13,761 bases of DNA from Alphaproteobacteria bacterium (GTDB lineage: Bacteria; Pseudomonadota; Alphaproteobacteria; Micavibrionales; UBA1664): the NCBI GenBank assembly GCA_018969935.1, contig JAGWXJ010000044.1, positions 1-13,761 of the forward strand. Reading direction: 5' to 3'. The position numbers and the translations under genes were made by a program. How positions within the stretch are numbered: position 1 is the first letter of the stretch; the number at the start of each line of letters is the position of its first letter. Below are positions 5,704 to 12,789 of this stretch, one piece after another. The notes beneath the pieces were generated by a model that had not been told where the DNA came from, did no database searches, and saw nothing but the letters and a program-made list of their open reading frames with translations.

Positions 5704-7008
5704 TCAGGAAGCTGCGGTCAATTCCGCCTTGTCGCTGTCCGCCGCCTTCTTGGATGATTTCTTCTTCTCCGGCGTTGTATGCACAAGGATGGGTTTGCTA
5801 TCGCCTTTGACCACTTCCTCGTTCACGACCACTTCCTCGATACCTTCCATACCCGGCAGCTCGTACATGGTATCAAGCAGCAAACCTTCCATGATGGAAC
5901 GAAGGCCGCGGGCACCCGTCTTACGGTCGATGGCTTTCCTGGAGATGGCCTTGAGGGCATCCTCGGTATAGCTGAGCTTCACGTTCTCGATCTCGAACAG
6001 TTTTTGGTACTGCTTCACGAGTGCGTTCTTGGGCTCGGTCAAAATCTGGATAAGGGCAGGGATATCAAGATCCTCGAGCGTGGCCACAACCGGCAGACGG
6101 CCTACGAATTCGGGGATAAGGCCGAATTTGAGAAGGTCTTCCGTTTCCAGTACGCGCAGCAACTCGCCCGCGCGTTTTTCTTCCGGTGCTTGCGGGTTTG
6201 CGCCAAAGCCGATGGATGTGCCACGGCCGCGGTCGGCAATAATGCGCTCGATACCGGCAAACGCACCACCGCAGATGAACAGGATGTTGGATGTGTCCAC
6301 TTGCAGGAATTCCTGCTGCGGATGCTTGCGGCCGCCTTGGGGCGGAACGCTGGCAATCGTGCCTTCCATCAGTTTCAGAAGCGCCTGCTGGACACCTTCC
6401 CCCGACACGTCGCGGGTAATGGAAGGGTTGTCCGACTTGCGGGAGATTTTATCGATCTCGTCAATATAAACGATACCGCGCTGTGCGCGCTCGACGTTGT
6501 AGTCGGCGGCTTGCAGCAGCTTGAGCACGATGTTCTCGACGTCTTCGCCAACGTAACCGGCTTCGGTCAGCGTTGTCGCGTCCGACATCGTGAACGGTAC
6601 GTCAAGGATGCGGGCGAGCGTCTGCGCAAGCAGCGTTTTGCCCGAACCCGTGGGGCCCACGAGCAGGATGTTGGATTTTGAAATCTCGACCTCGGCGCCT
6701 TTCTGGCCGTGCTCGAGGCGTTTGTAGTGGTTGTGGACGGCCACGGAAAGGATACGCTTGGCGCGTTCCTGCCCGATGACGTAGTCATCAAGAACCGTTT
6801 TAATTTCCTTCGGCGTGGGGATGCCGCCGCCGGTCTTGACCAGCTGGGTTTTATCCTCCTCGCGGATGATATCGGTGCAAAGTTCAACGCATTCATTGCA
6901 GATGAATACGTTGGGGCCTGCGATGAGCTTCCTTACCTCGTGTTGGCTTTTGCCGCAAAACGAGCAGTAGAGGGTGTTTTTGCTGTCGCTGTCTGTGGAT
7001 TTGCTCAT
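5704..7008 (-). CDS. clpX: ATP-dependent Clp protease ATP-binding subunit ClpX
   Basis: The 434-residue AAA+ unfoldase recognises tagged proteins, unfolds them with ATP, and feeds them to the ClpP peptidase. The zinc-binding domain holds Cys15, Cys18, Cys37 and Cys40. Walker A is GPTGSGKT (118-125), Walker B is IVYIDEIDK (179-187), the RKH pore loop is at 227-229, the arginine finger is Arg304 in FVGRLP, and sensor-2 is GARGLR (365-370). The ClpP-docking IGF loop is present (266-268), so the protein should work with ClpP. A Lys/Ala-rich tail follows at about 412-434. AGGA lies 8 nt before the ATG. Neither clpP nor lon, frequent neighbours of clpX, is adjacent here. Transcription probably starts in the 167-bp gap shared with sufE, which also carries a CtrA box. 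Confidence 0.98.
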   Translation of the reverse strand: MSKSTDSDSKNTLYCSFCGKSQHEVRKLIAGPNVFICNECVELCTDIIREEDKTQLVKTGGGIPTPKEIKTVLDDYVIGQERAKRILSVAVHNHYKRLEHGQKGAEVEISKSNILLVGPTGSGKTLLAQTLARILDVPFTMSDATTLTEAGYVGEDVENIVLKLLQAADYNVERAQRGIVYIDEIDKISRKSDNPSITRDVSGEGVQQALLKLMEGTIASVPPQGGRKHPQQEFLQVDTSNILFICGGAFAGIERIIADRGRGTSIGFGANPQAPEEKRAGELLRVLETEDLLKFGLIPEFVGRLPVVATLEDLDIPALIQILTEPKNALVKQYQKLFEIENVKLSYTEDALKAISRKAIDRKTGARGLRSIMEGLLLDTMYELPGMEGIEEVVVNEEVVKGDSKPILVHTTPEKKKSSKKAADSDKAELTAAS

Positions 7009-7047
7009 GGCAAGCGTCCTGCTGAAATTTCGGGATTTACTGTGTGA

Positions 7048-7053
7048 ATCATA
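7048..7053 (-). promoter_or_regulatory. Possible -10 element of clpX
   Basis: On the minus strand the hexamer TATGAT (7053-7048) matches TATAAT at 5 of 6 positions and lies about 40 bp upstream of the clpX ATG. No convincing -35 was found at 16-18 bp, so the promoter may need an activator or use another sigma factor. CTTGCC and CTTGG motifs lie further upstream, but their spacing does not fit a clean heat-shock promoter. Confidence 0.35.
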
Positions 7054-7121
7054 CTACCTCCACTCTGCCAAGCGAAGCACGGGCTGGCAAGGGTTCTTAA
7101 CCTAACTTTCTCATGACGGGT

Positions 7122-7137
7122 TTAAGAGAGTCTTAAC
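7122..7137. promoter_or_regulatory. CtrA box (TTAA-N7-TTAAC) between clpX and sufE
   Basis: TTAA (7122-7125), seven bases (GAGAGTC), then TTAAC (7133-7137) is an exact match to the full binding site of the alphaproteobacterial cell-cycle regulator CtrA. The core is also palindromic: TTAAGA-GAG-TCTTAA. A nearby TTAACCTAAC (7097-7106) adds a half-site-like element. The site lies about 40-55 bp before the sufE start, close to where a -35 element would be, and about 115-130 bp upstream of the clpX ATG. Confidence 0.55.
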
Positions 7138-7175
7138 ACTTTCGCAGCCGCAAAACCGTGCTATGTAATACCCCG

Positions 7176-7586
7176 ATGACTGGAATGCCCTCTTTCCCTG
7201 ACTTGCAAGATACATTGTCCTTTCTGGACGATTGGGAAGACCGCTACGCCTATTTGATTGATTTAGGCAGAAAATTGCCCGCTTTCCCCGAAGAAAGACG
7301 CGATGATGCGCATCTGGTACCCGGCTGCACATCCCGCGTCTGGATGGATTACGGCTGGCAGGGCGACAGGTTCCGCATGGACGTGGATTCCGATGCCCAC
7401 CTCGTCAAAGGCCTTTTGGCCATCCTTTATGCCCTCTACAACGGCAAAACAGCCGCCGAGATTACGGCTGTGGAGGTGGAGGGGGCGTTTGCGAAACTGG
7501 GGCTGGAAGGCCATTTGTCCCCAAACCGCCGGAATGGTTTCTTTGCGGTGGCATCGCGGATCCGCCAGCTGGCTGCTGCGCAATAA
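7176..7586 (+). CDS. sufE: SufE family sulfur acceptor / cysteine desulfuration protein
   Basis: SufE takes persulfide sulfur from the cysteine desulfurase SufS and passes it to the SUF scaffold for iron-sulfur cluster assembly in the cytoplasm. The 136-residue product shows the family core: FLDDWEDRYAYLIDLGRKLP (16-35), the acceptor Cys51 in LVPGCTSRVW, and the C-terminal GLEGHLSPNRRNGFFAVASRI. Length is normal. The ATG at 7176 is chosen; a GTG at 7158 and an ATG at 7185 are alternatives, and none has a clear ribosome binding site. An extended -10-like TGCTATGTA just upstream (7159-7167) would give an almost leaderless mRNA. No other suf gene is next to it. The last 125 bp are antisense to the end of the plsC fusion gene. 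Confidence 0.93.
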   Translation: MTGMPSFPDLQDTLSFLDDWEDRYAYLIDLGRKLPAFPEERRDDAHLVPGCTSRVWMDYGWQGDRFRMDVDSDAHLVKGLLAILYALYNGKTAAEITAVEVEGAFAKLGLEGHLSPNRRNGFFAVASRIRQLAAAQ

Positions 7587-9057
7587 CTTCAAACAGCCTC
7601 ACAAAACCTGCGTACGCAACCCCGTTCACAATCTTGAAGGGGAAGGAAATGCTACCTGCATTGCCCTGCGCTGTCGCCATCGCATCGAAAAATGCGCTGG
7701 CTATGCGCGTGTTGTCCTCGCTCAGGATTTCGCGGTCCTTCAGGATATCCAGTAACTCCTTGTACCCCTCAACCCGCATTTGAAGGGTGCCATCGGGCGC
7801 AGCGCCTTGGCGGAAGGGGATGGAAAGCGCGCCTTCGCCCATTGCCTTTGTGGCACCGTAGGTTGTATCGATACCGGTAATATCCAGCGCCCATGTGTCA
7901 ACAGGGGTCCAGACCTTCGGCATCCTGAAACCGACTTTCATGCGGTCGATGGTTACGCTCTCAACTTTTGGCGTTTCGTATGAAAATCCGTTGGGGAATT
8001 CGATGGAGCCATGGGCCGCGGGCAGGGGTATGAAGCGTCCCTCCAGCAAATCGGTGGTAAGCACCGTGCCGTCTTTCTCGTAACGCACTTGCGGCCACGT
8101 AATATGCAACGTACCGGGGAACCCATCGATGCTTGGCTGCACCGTCGATGTGATGGGCATATCGGGCTGTTGCATGGCGCGGGTAATGCCCTGCTGCGCC
8201 ATATATGCAAGGGCGTGCCACCACGCCGCCCACAAAACAAAAAGCCAGCAAACCAGCTTGATGCCGCCGCGCACACCGCGCGGCCAGTAGTTTTTGGTGT
8301 ATTTGGGCCCTGTCTTGGCATTCTCCATGAGGGTGGCGCAGGCAGGCTCCAGCACTTCCTCGAGCTTTTTAAGCGCCTCGGTAGGCGGCAAGCCCTTGGG
8401 TATCGCAGGCAGAATTTTGAAATCGACGATGCCGCTTTTCTTGAAAAAGCTGTGCTTGGGCCAGAAGGCGCCGCTGTTGCACGCAACGGGTATAATCGGC
8501 AGGTCCAGCGCCTGCGCGATTTTGACGATCCCCACCTTATAGGGTTTTTCCTTCGTGGTATCGGTAGGTGCCACACGCGTACCTTGCGGGAAGATAAGGA
8601 TAGGCCTGCCCTCGGCAGCGGCTTTTTTGCCGCCGGCCACCAGCGATGCAATGGCCTTGCCGCCGGCCCCACGGTCAACGGGGATCATGCCGCCCTTGAT
8701 GGTGTACCAGCCCCAGAATGGAATATACGTAAGCTCGCGTTTCAAAATAATCGCAACATCACGGAAGATGATGGGCACCGCCAGGGTTTCATACGCCGAA
8801 TAGTGTTTCACGGCCACAATATAGGCCTGCCCCGCGGGCGGCAGGTTTTCCTGCCCCGTCACACGGAAATCAAGGCCGAGGAATAGGCGTTCGACCCAAG
8901 TCACGCCGATAAAGTAGTAGCGCAAGGCGGCCCATGCCTGCTTGCGCGGCAGCGCGAAGGTCCAGACGAAAAATAGCGACGCCAGAAGGCAGTAACCGAA
9001 AAAGGCAATGTTGAAGACAAGGGATTTGACGAATGCGCGCAAGGTCAGGACATCCAC
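7462..9057 (-). CDS. Lysophospholipid acyltransferase (PlsC-like) fused to a DUF2125-like domain
   Basis: This is a 531-residue two-part protein. Residues 1-260 are a 1-acyl-sn-glycerol-3-phosphate acyltransferase, which makes phosphatidic acid at the inner membrane. They comprise a membrane segment at 12-35, the catalytic HYSAYE (His85, Glu90; HX4E in place of HX4D, seen in other proteobacterial members), GGMIPVDR (122-129), FPQGTR (156-161) and LPIIPVACNSG (185-195). At 264-285 a second membrane helix starts a roughly 230-residue beta-rich domain with FPGTLHITWPQV and SFPFKIVNGVAYAGF, which resembles DUF2125 of alphaproteobacteria. A Pro-rich tail ends in QTPPPPPQP. PlsC enzymes are normally about 240-260 residues, so the extension is unusual. 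The start is a GTG inside the end of the DUF218 gene (13-nt overlap). The PlsC call is firm; the DUF2125 assignment is tentative. Confidence 0.88.
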   Translation of the reverse strand: MDVLTLRAFVKSLVFNIAFFGYCLLASLFFVWTFALPRKQAWAALRYYFIGVTWVERLFLGLDFRVTGQENLPPAGQAYIVAVKHYSAYETLAVPIIFRDVAIILKRELTYIPFWGWYTIKGGMIPVDRGAGGKAIASLVAGGKKAAAEGRPILIFPQGTRVAPTDTTKEKPYKVGIVKIAQALDLPIIPVACNSGAFWPKHSFFKKSGIVDFKILPAIPKGLPPTEALKKLEEVLEPACATLMENAKTGPKYTKNYWPRGVRGGIKLVCWLFVLWAAWWHALAYMAQQGITRAMQQPDMPITSTVQPSIDGFPGTLHITWPQVRYEKDGTVLTTDLLEGRFIPLPAAHGSIEFPNGFSYETPKVESVTIDRMKVGFRMPKVWTPVDTWALDITGIDTTYGATKAMGEGALSIPFRQGAAPDGTLQMRVEGYKELLDILKDREILSEDNTRIASAFFDAMATAQGNAGSISFPFKIVNGVAYAGFVRLFEVIAQQPAGGSAMPPQRNHSGGLGTNGLPAPVSQTPPPPPQP

Positions 9058-9623
9058 GTTAAAAGGGTTTTCGTGTATTCGACAAACATGTTCCGCCAGA
9101 AGGTGGGGCTGGTGGGCTTAAGCCCCGTGACGGGCCACAAGGCAAGGGTGATGTTTTCGGGCAGCGCGCGGCGGAACAAAATCCACGCCCGCGGCATGTG
9201 GTAGTTGCTGGTCACGATCCGGATGGTCTTGATGTCCTTGCCCGTAATGTACTCGGCGGTTTCGGTGGCGTTGCTTTCGGTGTCATCGGCCTTGCGCCCG
9301 AGCGTTACGCAGCAGTGCTTCAATATCACGTCTTTTTCGCCGCCCCACAAATCCACAAGGTTCTGGAGGTTCACGTCAGGGTGCACACCGCTTATCAATA
9401 GCGCGCGGCTCTCGCCCTTTGCCAGAAGGTCAAACCCTTCTTCAACGCGGCCTGTGCCGCCAGTCAGCACCACGGTCAGGTCGGCAGGCTTGTCCAGCAT
9501 TTCGGGTTTTTGCGAGGTCACGATGCCGAAGAACACGAAGAACCCGAACACCCACGCAGCCGCAAGCCCGCAAAGCACCGATACGGTGACATGGAAAAAG
9601 CTGGGGAGGATGATCCGAGTCAT
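9045..9623 (-). CDS. DUF218 (YdcF/SanA/ElyC-like) membrane-anchored protein
   Basis: The 192-residue protein has one N-terminal membrane helix (about 9-34, FHVTVSVLCGLAAAWVFGFF), then a DUF218 domain: DLTVVLTGGTGRVEEGFDLLAKGES (48-72), ALLISGVHP (74-82), then TIRIVTSNYHMPRA (about 134-147). DUF218 proteins such as SanA and ElyC affect envelope integrity and peptidoglycan or undecaprenyl-phosphate metabolism, but their biochemical reaction is not settled. Here the domain is likely periplasmic. It lies 9 nt after the ftsX stop and overlaps the plsC start by 13 nt, so it is a middle gene of the FtsEX operon. No ribosome binding site is visible, which fits translation by coupling. Confidence 0.87.
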   Translation of the reverse strand: MTRIILPSFFHVTVSVLCGLAAAWVFGFFVFFGIVTSQKPEMLDKPADLTVVLTGGTGRVEEGFDLLAKGESRALLISGVHPDVNLQNLVDLWGGEKDVILKHCCVTLGRKADDTESNATETAEYITGKDIKTIRIVTSNYHMPRAWILFRRALPENITLALWPVTGLKPTSPTFWRNMFVEYTKTLLTWMS

Positions 9624-9632
9624 GCTGTGAAG

Positions 9633-10541
9633 TTAAGGCATCTGCCGCAAGGACCGCAAGACGGTGAAGCGCGCGGCAGCAAAGCAAAGGCCCGTGACAA
9701 GGGCAGGCAGGCCTGCAAAGGCTACATAATCTGCAAAACCGAATCCCGCCTGTGGCAGCATCGCGGTCTGGATGTTGCCTGCAATAAGCGCCCCGGCCTT
9801 CAAAAGCACAAGGCCGATAACGGTACCCGCAAGGGCGGCACCGCCCACGCTGCGCACCACGCTTTGCACGAATTGCCCGCCGATGTAGTCATCGGTAGCG
9901 CCCATCAGGTGCAGAAGGTCGATATCCGCATGATGTTCGGACAACCGCGCGGCAACCGCGCCCGTAACAGCCACGATACAGCAGGCGATTGTTACAAAGG
10001 CCATGGCGCACGCCGCCAGCAGCAACACTAGCGAAAAACGGCGTAGGTCTGATATCCAGCTCTGGTGTGCCTCGACAATCGCGGCGGCATCAAGGGCTTT
10101 GGCTGCCTTTGTTATGGCCTCCAGCGCGCCCGTATCATCGGGGTCGCGCAAGGTAACGCCCATAAGGGCGGGCAGGGGCATGTCCTCGGTGCCGGCGGCT
10201 TCACCCATCCATGGCTTCACAAGGTTTTTAATATCGACGCGGCTAAGCACATGGACGCTTTTGATACCCGCAAGCGAGCCAACCGCATTGGCAATGCCGC
10301 GTGCGTTGTCACTTAATGTATCGGCATTCCTGATAACGCCTGCACCATCACTTGCCGGAATTTCAATGGTGATATGCCCCTCGACGGCATCAACCCAAGT
10401 GGCCCTGAGGGCGCTAACGACAAGCGCGCCGCCAACGGCCAGCGTGGCCAGAAACGTCATCATCACGACCACAAGCATCACAAACCGTGTGCCGCTGTCC
10501 TGCGTGTCTGGCAACAATTCCCAAATGCGCTTGCGGGCCAT
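9633..10541 (-). CDS. ftsX: Cell division ABC transporter permease-like protein FtsX
   Basis: The 302-residue protein has the FtsX layout. A short cytoplasmic N-terminus is followed by membrane helix 1 (about 21-45), a large periplasmic loop (about 46-168), then helices 2-4 (about 170-195, 229-252 and 273-295). The cytoplasmic motif between helices 2 and 3 (LLHLMGATDDYIGGQF, 209-224) is typical. FtsX does not transport; with FtsE it transmits ATP hydrolysis across the membrane to activate murein hydrolases at the septum. Its periplasmic loop binds the hydrolase activator (EnvC in E. coli, PcsB in pneumococcus). The start abuts the ftsE stop with no gap. No EnvC-like gene is adjacent; the secreted repeat protein upstream of ftsE is the only nearby candidate partner. 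Confidence 0.92.
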   Translation of the reverse strand: MARKRIWELLPDTQDSGTRFVMLVVVMMTFLATLAVGGALVVSALRATWVDAVEGHITIEIPASDGAGVIRNADTLSDNARGIANAVGSLAGIKSVHVLSRVDIKNLVKPWMGEAAGTEDMPLPALMGVTLRDPDDTGALEAITKAAKALDAAAIVEAHQSWISDLRRFSLVLLLAACAMAFVTIACCIVAVTGAVAARLSEHHADIDLLHLMGATDDYIGGQFVQSVVRSVGGAALAGTVIGLVLLKAGALIAGNIQTAMLPQAGFGFADYVAFAGLPALVTGLCFAAARFTVLRSLRQMP

Positions 10542-11234
10542 CTAGTAAGCCTCCCTCAGCGCGGCCTTTTGTGTCGGCGGCAATACGGCCAGATGCCCTT
10601 TATCCAAGGTCAGGCGCGGATGGTTGAAGTGGTCCATCATCTGCTGGTTGTGGGTCGCAATCACGATGGTCGTGCCCATGCGGTTGAGTTGCTCGAACAG
10701 GCTCATGATGCGGTAACCAATGGCATCATCAAGGTTACCCGTGGGTTCGTCGGCCAGTAACAGGCGCGGCTTGCCGACAACGGCGCGGGCAATCGCTATG
10801 CGCTGCTGCTGCCCGCCCGATAAAATGGATGGCAGGGCATTCATCTGTTCGGAAAGCCCGACCCATTCCAGTATCTCGCGTACAGTGTTTTTAATCTCAT
10901 GCGGCTTCTTGCCCATGATGCGCAAAGGCAGGGCCACGTTATCAAAGGCGCTCAGATGCGGCAGTAGGCGGAAGTCCTGAAACACAACGCCAATCCGCTG
11001 GCGTATCATCATGCGCTGGGTGCGGCTGGCCGTAACAACATCCTGCCCGAACATTTTGACAACCCCGCGCGTGGGCAGGTGGCCAAGGTACAAAAGCTTC
11101 ATCAGCGATGTTTTACCAGCGCCCGAAGGGCCAGAAAGGAAGTGGAAGGCACCTTGCTCGAGCGTAAACGTAATATCCGATAAAACCTCGGGGCCCACAT
11201 TGTAGCGCAACCCCACATGCTCGAAACTGATCAT
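10542..11234 (-). CDS. ftsE: Cell division ATP-binding protein FtsE
   Basis: The 230-residue ABC ATPase has an intact nucleotide-binding site: Walker A GPSGAGKT (35-42), Q-loop Gln86 in VVFQDFRLLP, signature LSGGQQQR (138-145), Walker B LLLADEP (158-164) followed by TGNLD, and H-loop His195 in IATHNQ. VFQDFRLL and the TGNLD sequence are characteristic of FtsE and related LolD-type ATPases. The adjoining ftsX settles the assignment. FtsE acts on the inner face of the cytoplasmic membrane at the division site. Its ATG overlaps the TGA of the upstream secreted-protein gene (ATGA), so the amounts of the two proteins are probably linked. Confidence 0.95.
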   Translation of the reverse strand: MISFEHVGLRYNVGPEVLSDITFTLEQGAFHFLSGPSGAGKTSLMKLLYLGHLPTRGVVKMFGQDVVTASRTQRMMIRQRIGVVFQDFRLLPHLSAFDNVALPLRIMGKKPHEIKNTVREILEWVGLSEQMNALPSILSGGQQQRIAIARAVVGKPRLLLADEPTGNLDDAIGYRIMSLFEQLNRMGTTIVIATHNQQMMDHFNHPRLTLDKGHLAVLPPTQKAALREAY

Positions 11235-12010
11235 GGGGTTAAATCATCTTTCGGCGCTTCGGATGCAACATCCTTGCGCGTGCCGCGCGTCTTGTCTTCC
11301 TGCGCCTTGAGGATGGATTGAAGCACCTCCGCCCGCTTGGTCGGGTTGTCGATGGCAAGGGCCGCCTTCAGCGCTTCGTCAAACATATCCTTTTTTATCA
11401 GGATGCCGGCCACGTTGGCGTGCGCCTTGTTGCGGAATGCCGATGACTGGATAAACCCGACACTCTTCATGGCGGCGGCAAGGTCGCCGCGTTCAGCTTG
11501 AATTTCCGCGGTTTCACCGTAGGCTTTGAAGCGCAGCGCCGCATTCGTCATTTTGGCGGATGTCGCCCATGCGTCTTCATCCATACCCGCAAAGGCCTGC
11601 GACATGGCGATATAGGTAAACGCAATCGCGTTGGCATCGGGTTGCGGAATGGTAACGGCAACTTTGGCCAGCTTTTCAAAAACCGCGCGCAACTGGTCTT
11701 GGTTCTGCTTCCCATAAAGGGCGGCAGCCATCCCGATGGCGCGAATGGTCATGGCCTTGGTGTCAGGATTTTTGATTTTGGCAATCAGGCCGATGGCTTG
11801 GTCGATTTTATCGTCATAAGTCAGGCTGGCAGCCACATCGCGCAAAATCTGGTCACGCCACGGGTCTTCCTTGGTGGCGTCCGCATCGGCAATGATTTTG
11901 GCCGCTACGCAAGCGCGGTCGGATGCGGATGCGCAATCCGCCCGTGCCTCAATGGCATACAAGCCTGTGGACAGAGCGAGAAACAGAACGATGAAACGGT
12001 GCAAGTACAT
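11231..12010 (-). CDS. Secreted alpha-helical repeat (TPR-like) protein, translationally coupled to ftsE
   Basis: The 259-residue product begins with a Sec signal peptide: YLHR, a hydrophobic core (IVLFLALSTGLYAI), and a likely signal peptidase I site after ARA (residue 24). The mature part starts DCASAS and has two early cysteines (Cys26 and Cys35) that could form a disulfide in the periplasm. It is almost entirely helical, with degenerate repeats of about 35 residues of the type 'IDQAIGLIAKIKNPDTKAMTIRAI', returning as 'FDEALKAALAIDNPTKRAEVL' (about 209-229), a TPR/SEL1-like pattern. The C-terminus is charged. The stop overlaps the ftsE ATG. I do not know a named function; a periplasmic partner of FtsEX is an inference from linkage. 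Confidence 0.85.
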   Translation of the reverse strand: MYLHRFIVLFLALSTGLYAIEARADCASASDRACVAAKIIADADATKEDPWRDQILRDVAASLTYDDKIDQAIGLIAKIKNPDTKAMTIRAIGMAAALYGKQNQDQLRAVFEKLAKVAVTIPQPDANAIAFTYIAMSQAFAGMDEDAWATSAKMTNAALRFKAYGETAEIQAERGDLAAAMKSVGFIQSSAFRNKAHANVAGILIKKDMFDEALKAALAIDNPTKRAEVLQSILKAQEDKTRGTRKDVASEAPKDDLTP

Positions 12011-12020
12011 GACAAGGCCA

Positions 12021-12028
12021 TATAATAA
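12021..12028. promoter_or_regulatory. Overlapping divergent -10 elements for the ftsE operon and the zinc-ribbon gene
   Basis: The 41-bp gap between the two divergent starts contains a perfect TATAAT on the plus strand (12021-12026) and TATTAT on the minus strand (12028-12023). The plus start point would be near 12033, leaving about 19 nt of leader with a GGGAAAG ribosome-binding-like sequence. The minus start point would be near 12016, only about 6 nt before the ATG. Because the -10 elements overlap, the two promoters should exclude each other. Neither has a convincing -35. Confidence 0.5.
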
Positions 12029-12051
12029 GCACTGAATCGGTTTGGGAAAGC

Positions 12052-12789
12052 ATGAAAGTCGTATGTCCCCAATGTTCTACCGAATTTGACGTCCCCTCAA
12101 ACGAACTGTGGGGCGGCGGCAGGCGTGTGCGTTGCAGTCATTGCAGCACCGTATGGTTGCAGGAACCGGTAGAAGAAGACGTGTTCGATATTGCCATGCC
12201 CCCCGCGCAGGACGACGATATGGGGCAGGACACACCTGCCAGATTTGGCGGCTTCCGCTCCTTCAATGAGTCTTTGGATATCGAGCCCATACCCGCCTCC
12301 GTCCACCCTGATTCAGACGACGACGATGAAGACGGCGGCCCCAAAGGCCCCGGTTTCTTTGCAACGCTCAATTATCCCTATCTCGGCAAAATGGTGGGCG
12401 GCTTTGCCGCAGGTGTTTTGCTGGTTGTGGCCGTGCTGATGGGCGGTGCCAAGGCGGGCGTCATGCCTAAAATGTTCGCGCCGTTCTATAGCGCTTTCGG
12501 GGCTATGCCCCACGCCGGCGGCCCTCTGGCTATCAAGGATGTTAAAATCGTGGGCACCGCCGATGGCGGCACCTATGTATCGGGCTGGCTCGCCAATAAC
12601 GGCGAGGCCGAGTTGCCCGTCCCCGCGCTGGAAGTTACACCCATCGATGCGGGCGGTGAGGGGCTTGAAGGCGTGCGTGTAAAACCCGAGGAAGAAACCA
12701 TCAAACCGGGCGAGGGTATTGAATTCAAGGCCCAGCTACAGGCAGCCCCGCCCGAAGGCGGCACCATCAATATCGATTTCGTGAAATAG
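12052..12789 (+). CDS. MJ0042-type zinc-ribbon membrane protein with DUF3426-like C-terminal domain
   Basis: The 245-residue protein begins with a zinc ribbon, CPQC (5-8) and CSHC (28-31), the MJ0042/zinc_ribbon_5 pattern with intervening FDVPSNEL and RVRCSHC. A flexible acidic linker follows (about 40-100, including SDDDDED), then a single membrane helix (about 111-132). The C-terminal part (about 160-245) is a beta-sandwich-like domain, similar to the DUF3426/FxLYD type, with VKIVGTADGGTYVSGWLANNGEAEL. The topology predicts the ribbon in the cytoplasm and the sandwich in the periplasm. Genes of this kind are commonly found divergent from ftsE in alphaproteobacteria; the function is not established. 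Its stop at 12789 directly abuts the end of the convergent lipoprotein gene. Confidence 0.88.
   Translation: MKVVCPQCSTEFDVPSNELWGGGRRVRCSHCSTVWLQEPVEEDVFDIAMPPAQDDDMGQDTPARFGGFRSFNESLDIEPIPASVHPDSDDDDEDGGPKGPGFFATLNYPYLGKMVGGFAAGVLLVVAVLMGGAKAGVMPKMFAPFYSAFGAMPHAGGPLAIKDVKIVGTADGGTYVSGWLANNGEAELPVPALEVTPIDAGGEGLEGVRVKPEEETIKPGEGIEFKAQLQAAPPEGGTINIDFVK

Noticed and set aside
5779..6681. 300-residue plus-strand ORF
   Set aside because: It is entirely antisense to conserved clpX codons; the long open frame follows from clpX codon bias.
7061..7100. Heat-shock (RpoH-type) promoter for clpX
   Set aside because: CTTG motifs are present, but no matching -10 at the required spacing was found.
8011..8886. 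291-residue plus-strand ORF
   Set aside because: It is antisense to the PlsC domain, with no recognisable motif or start context.
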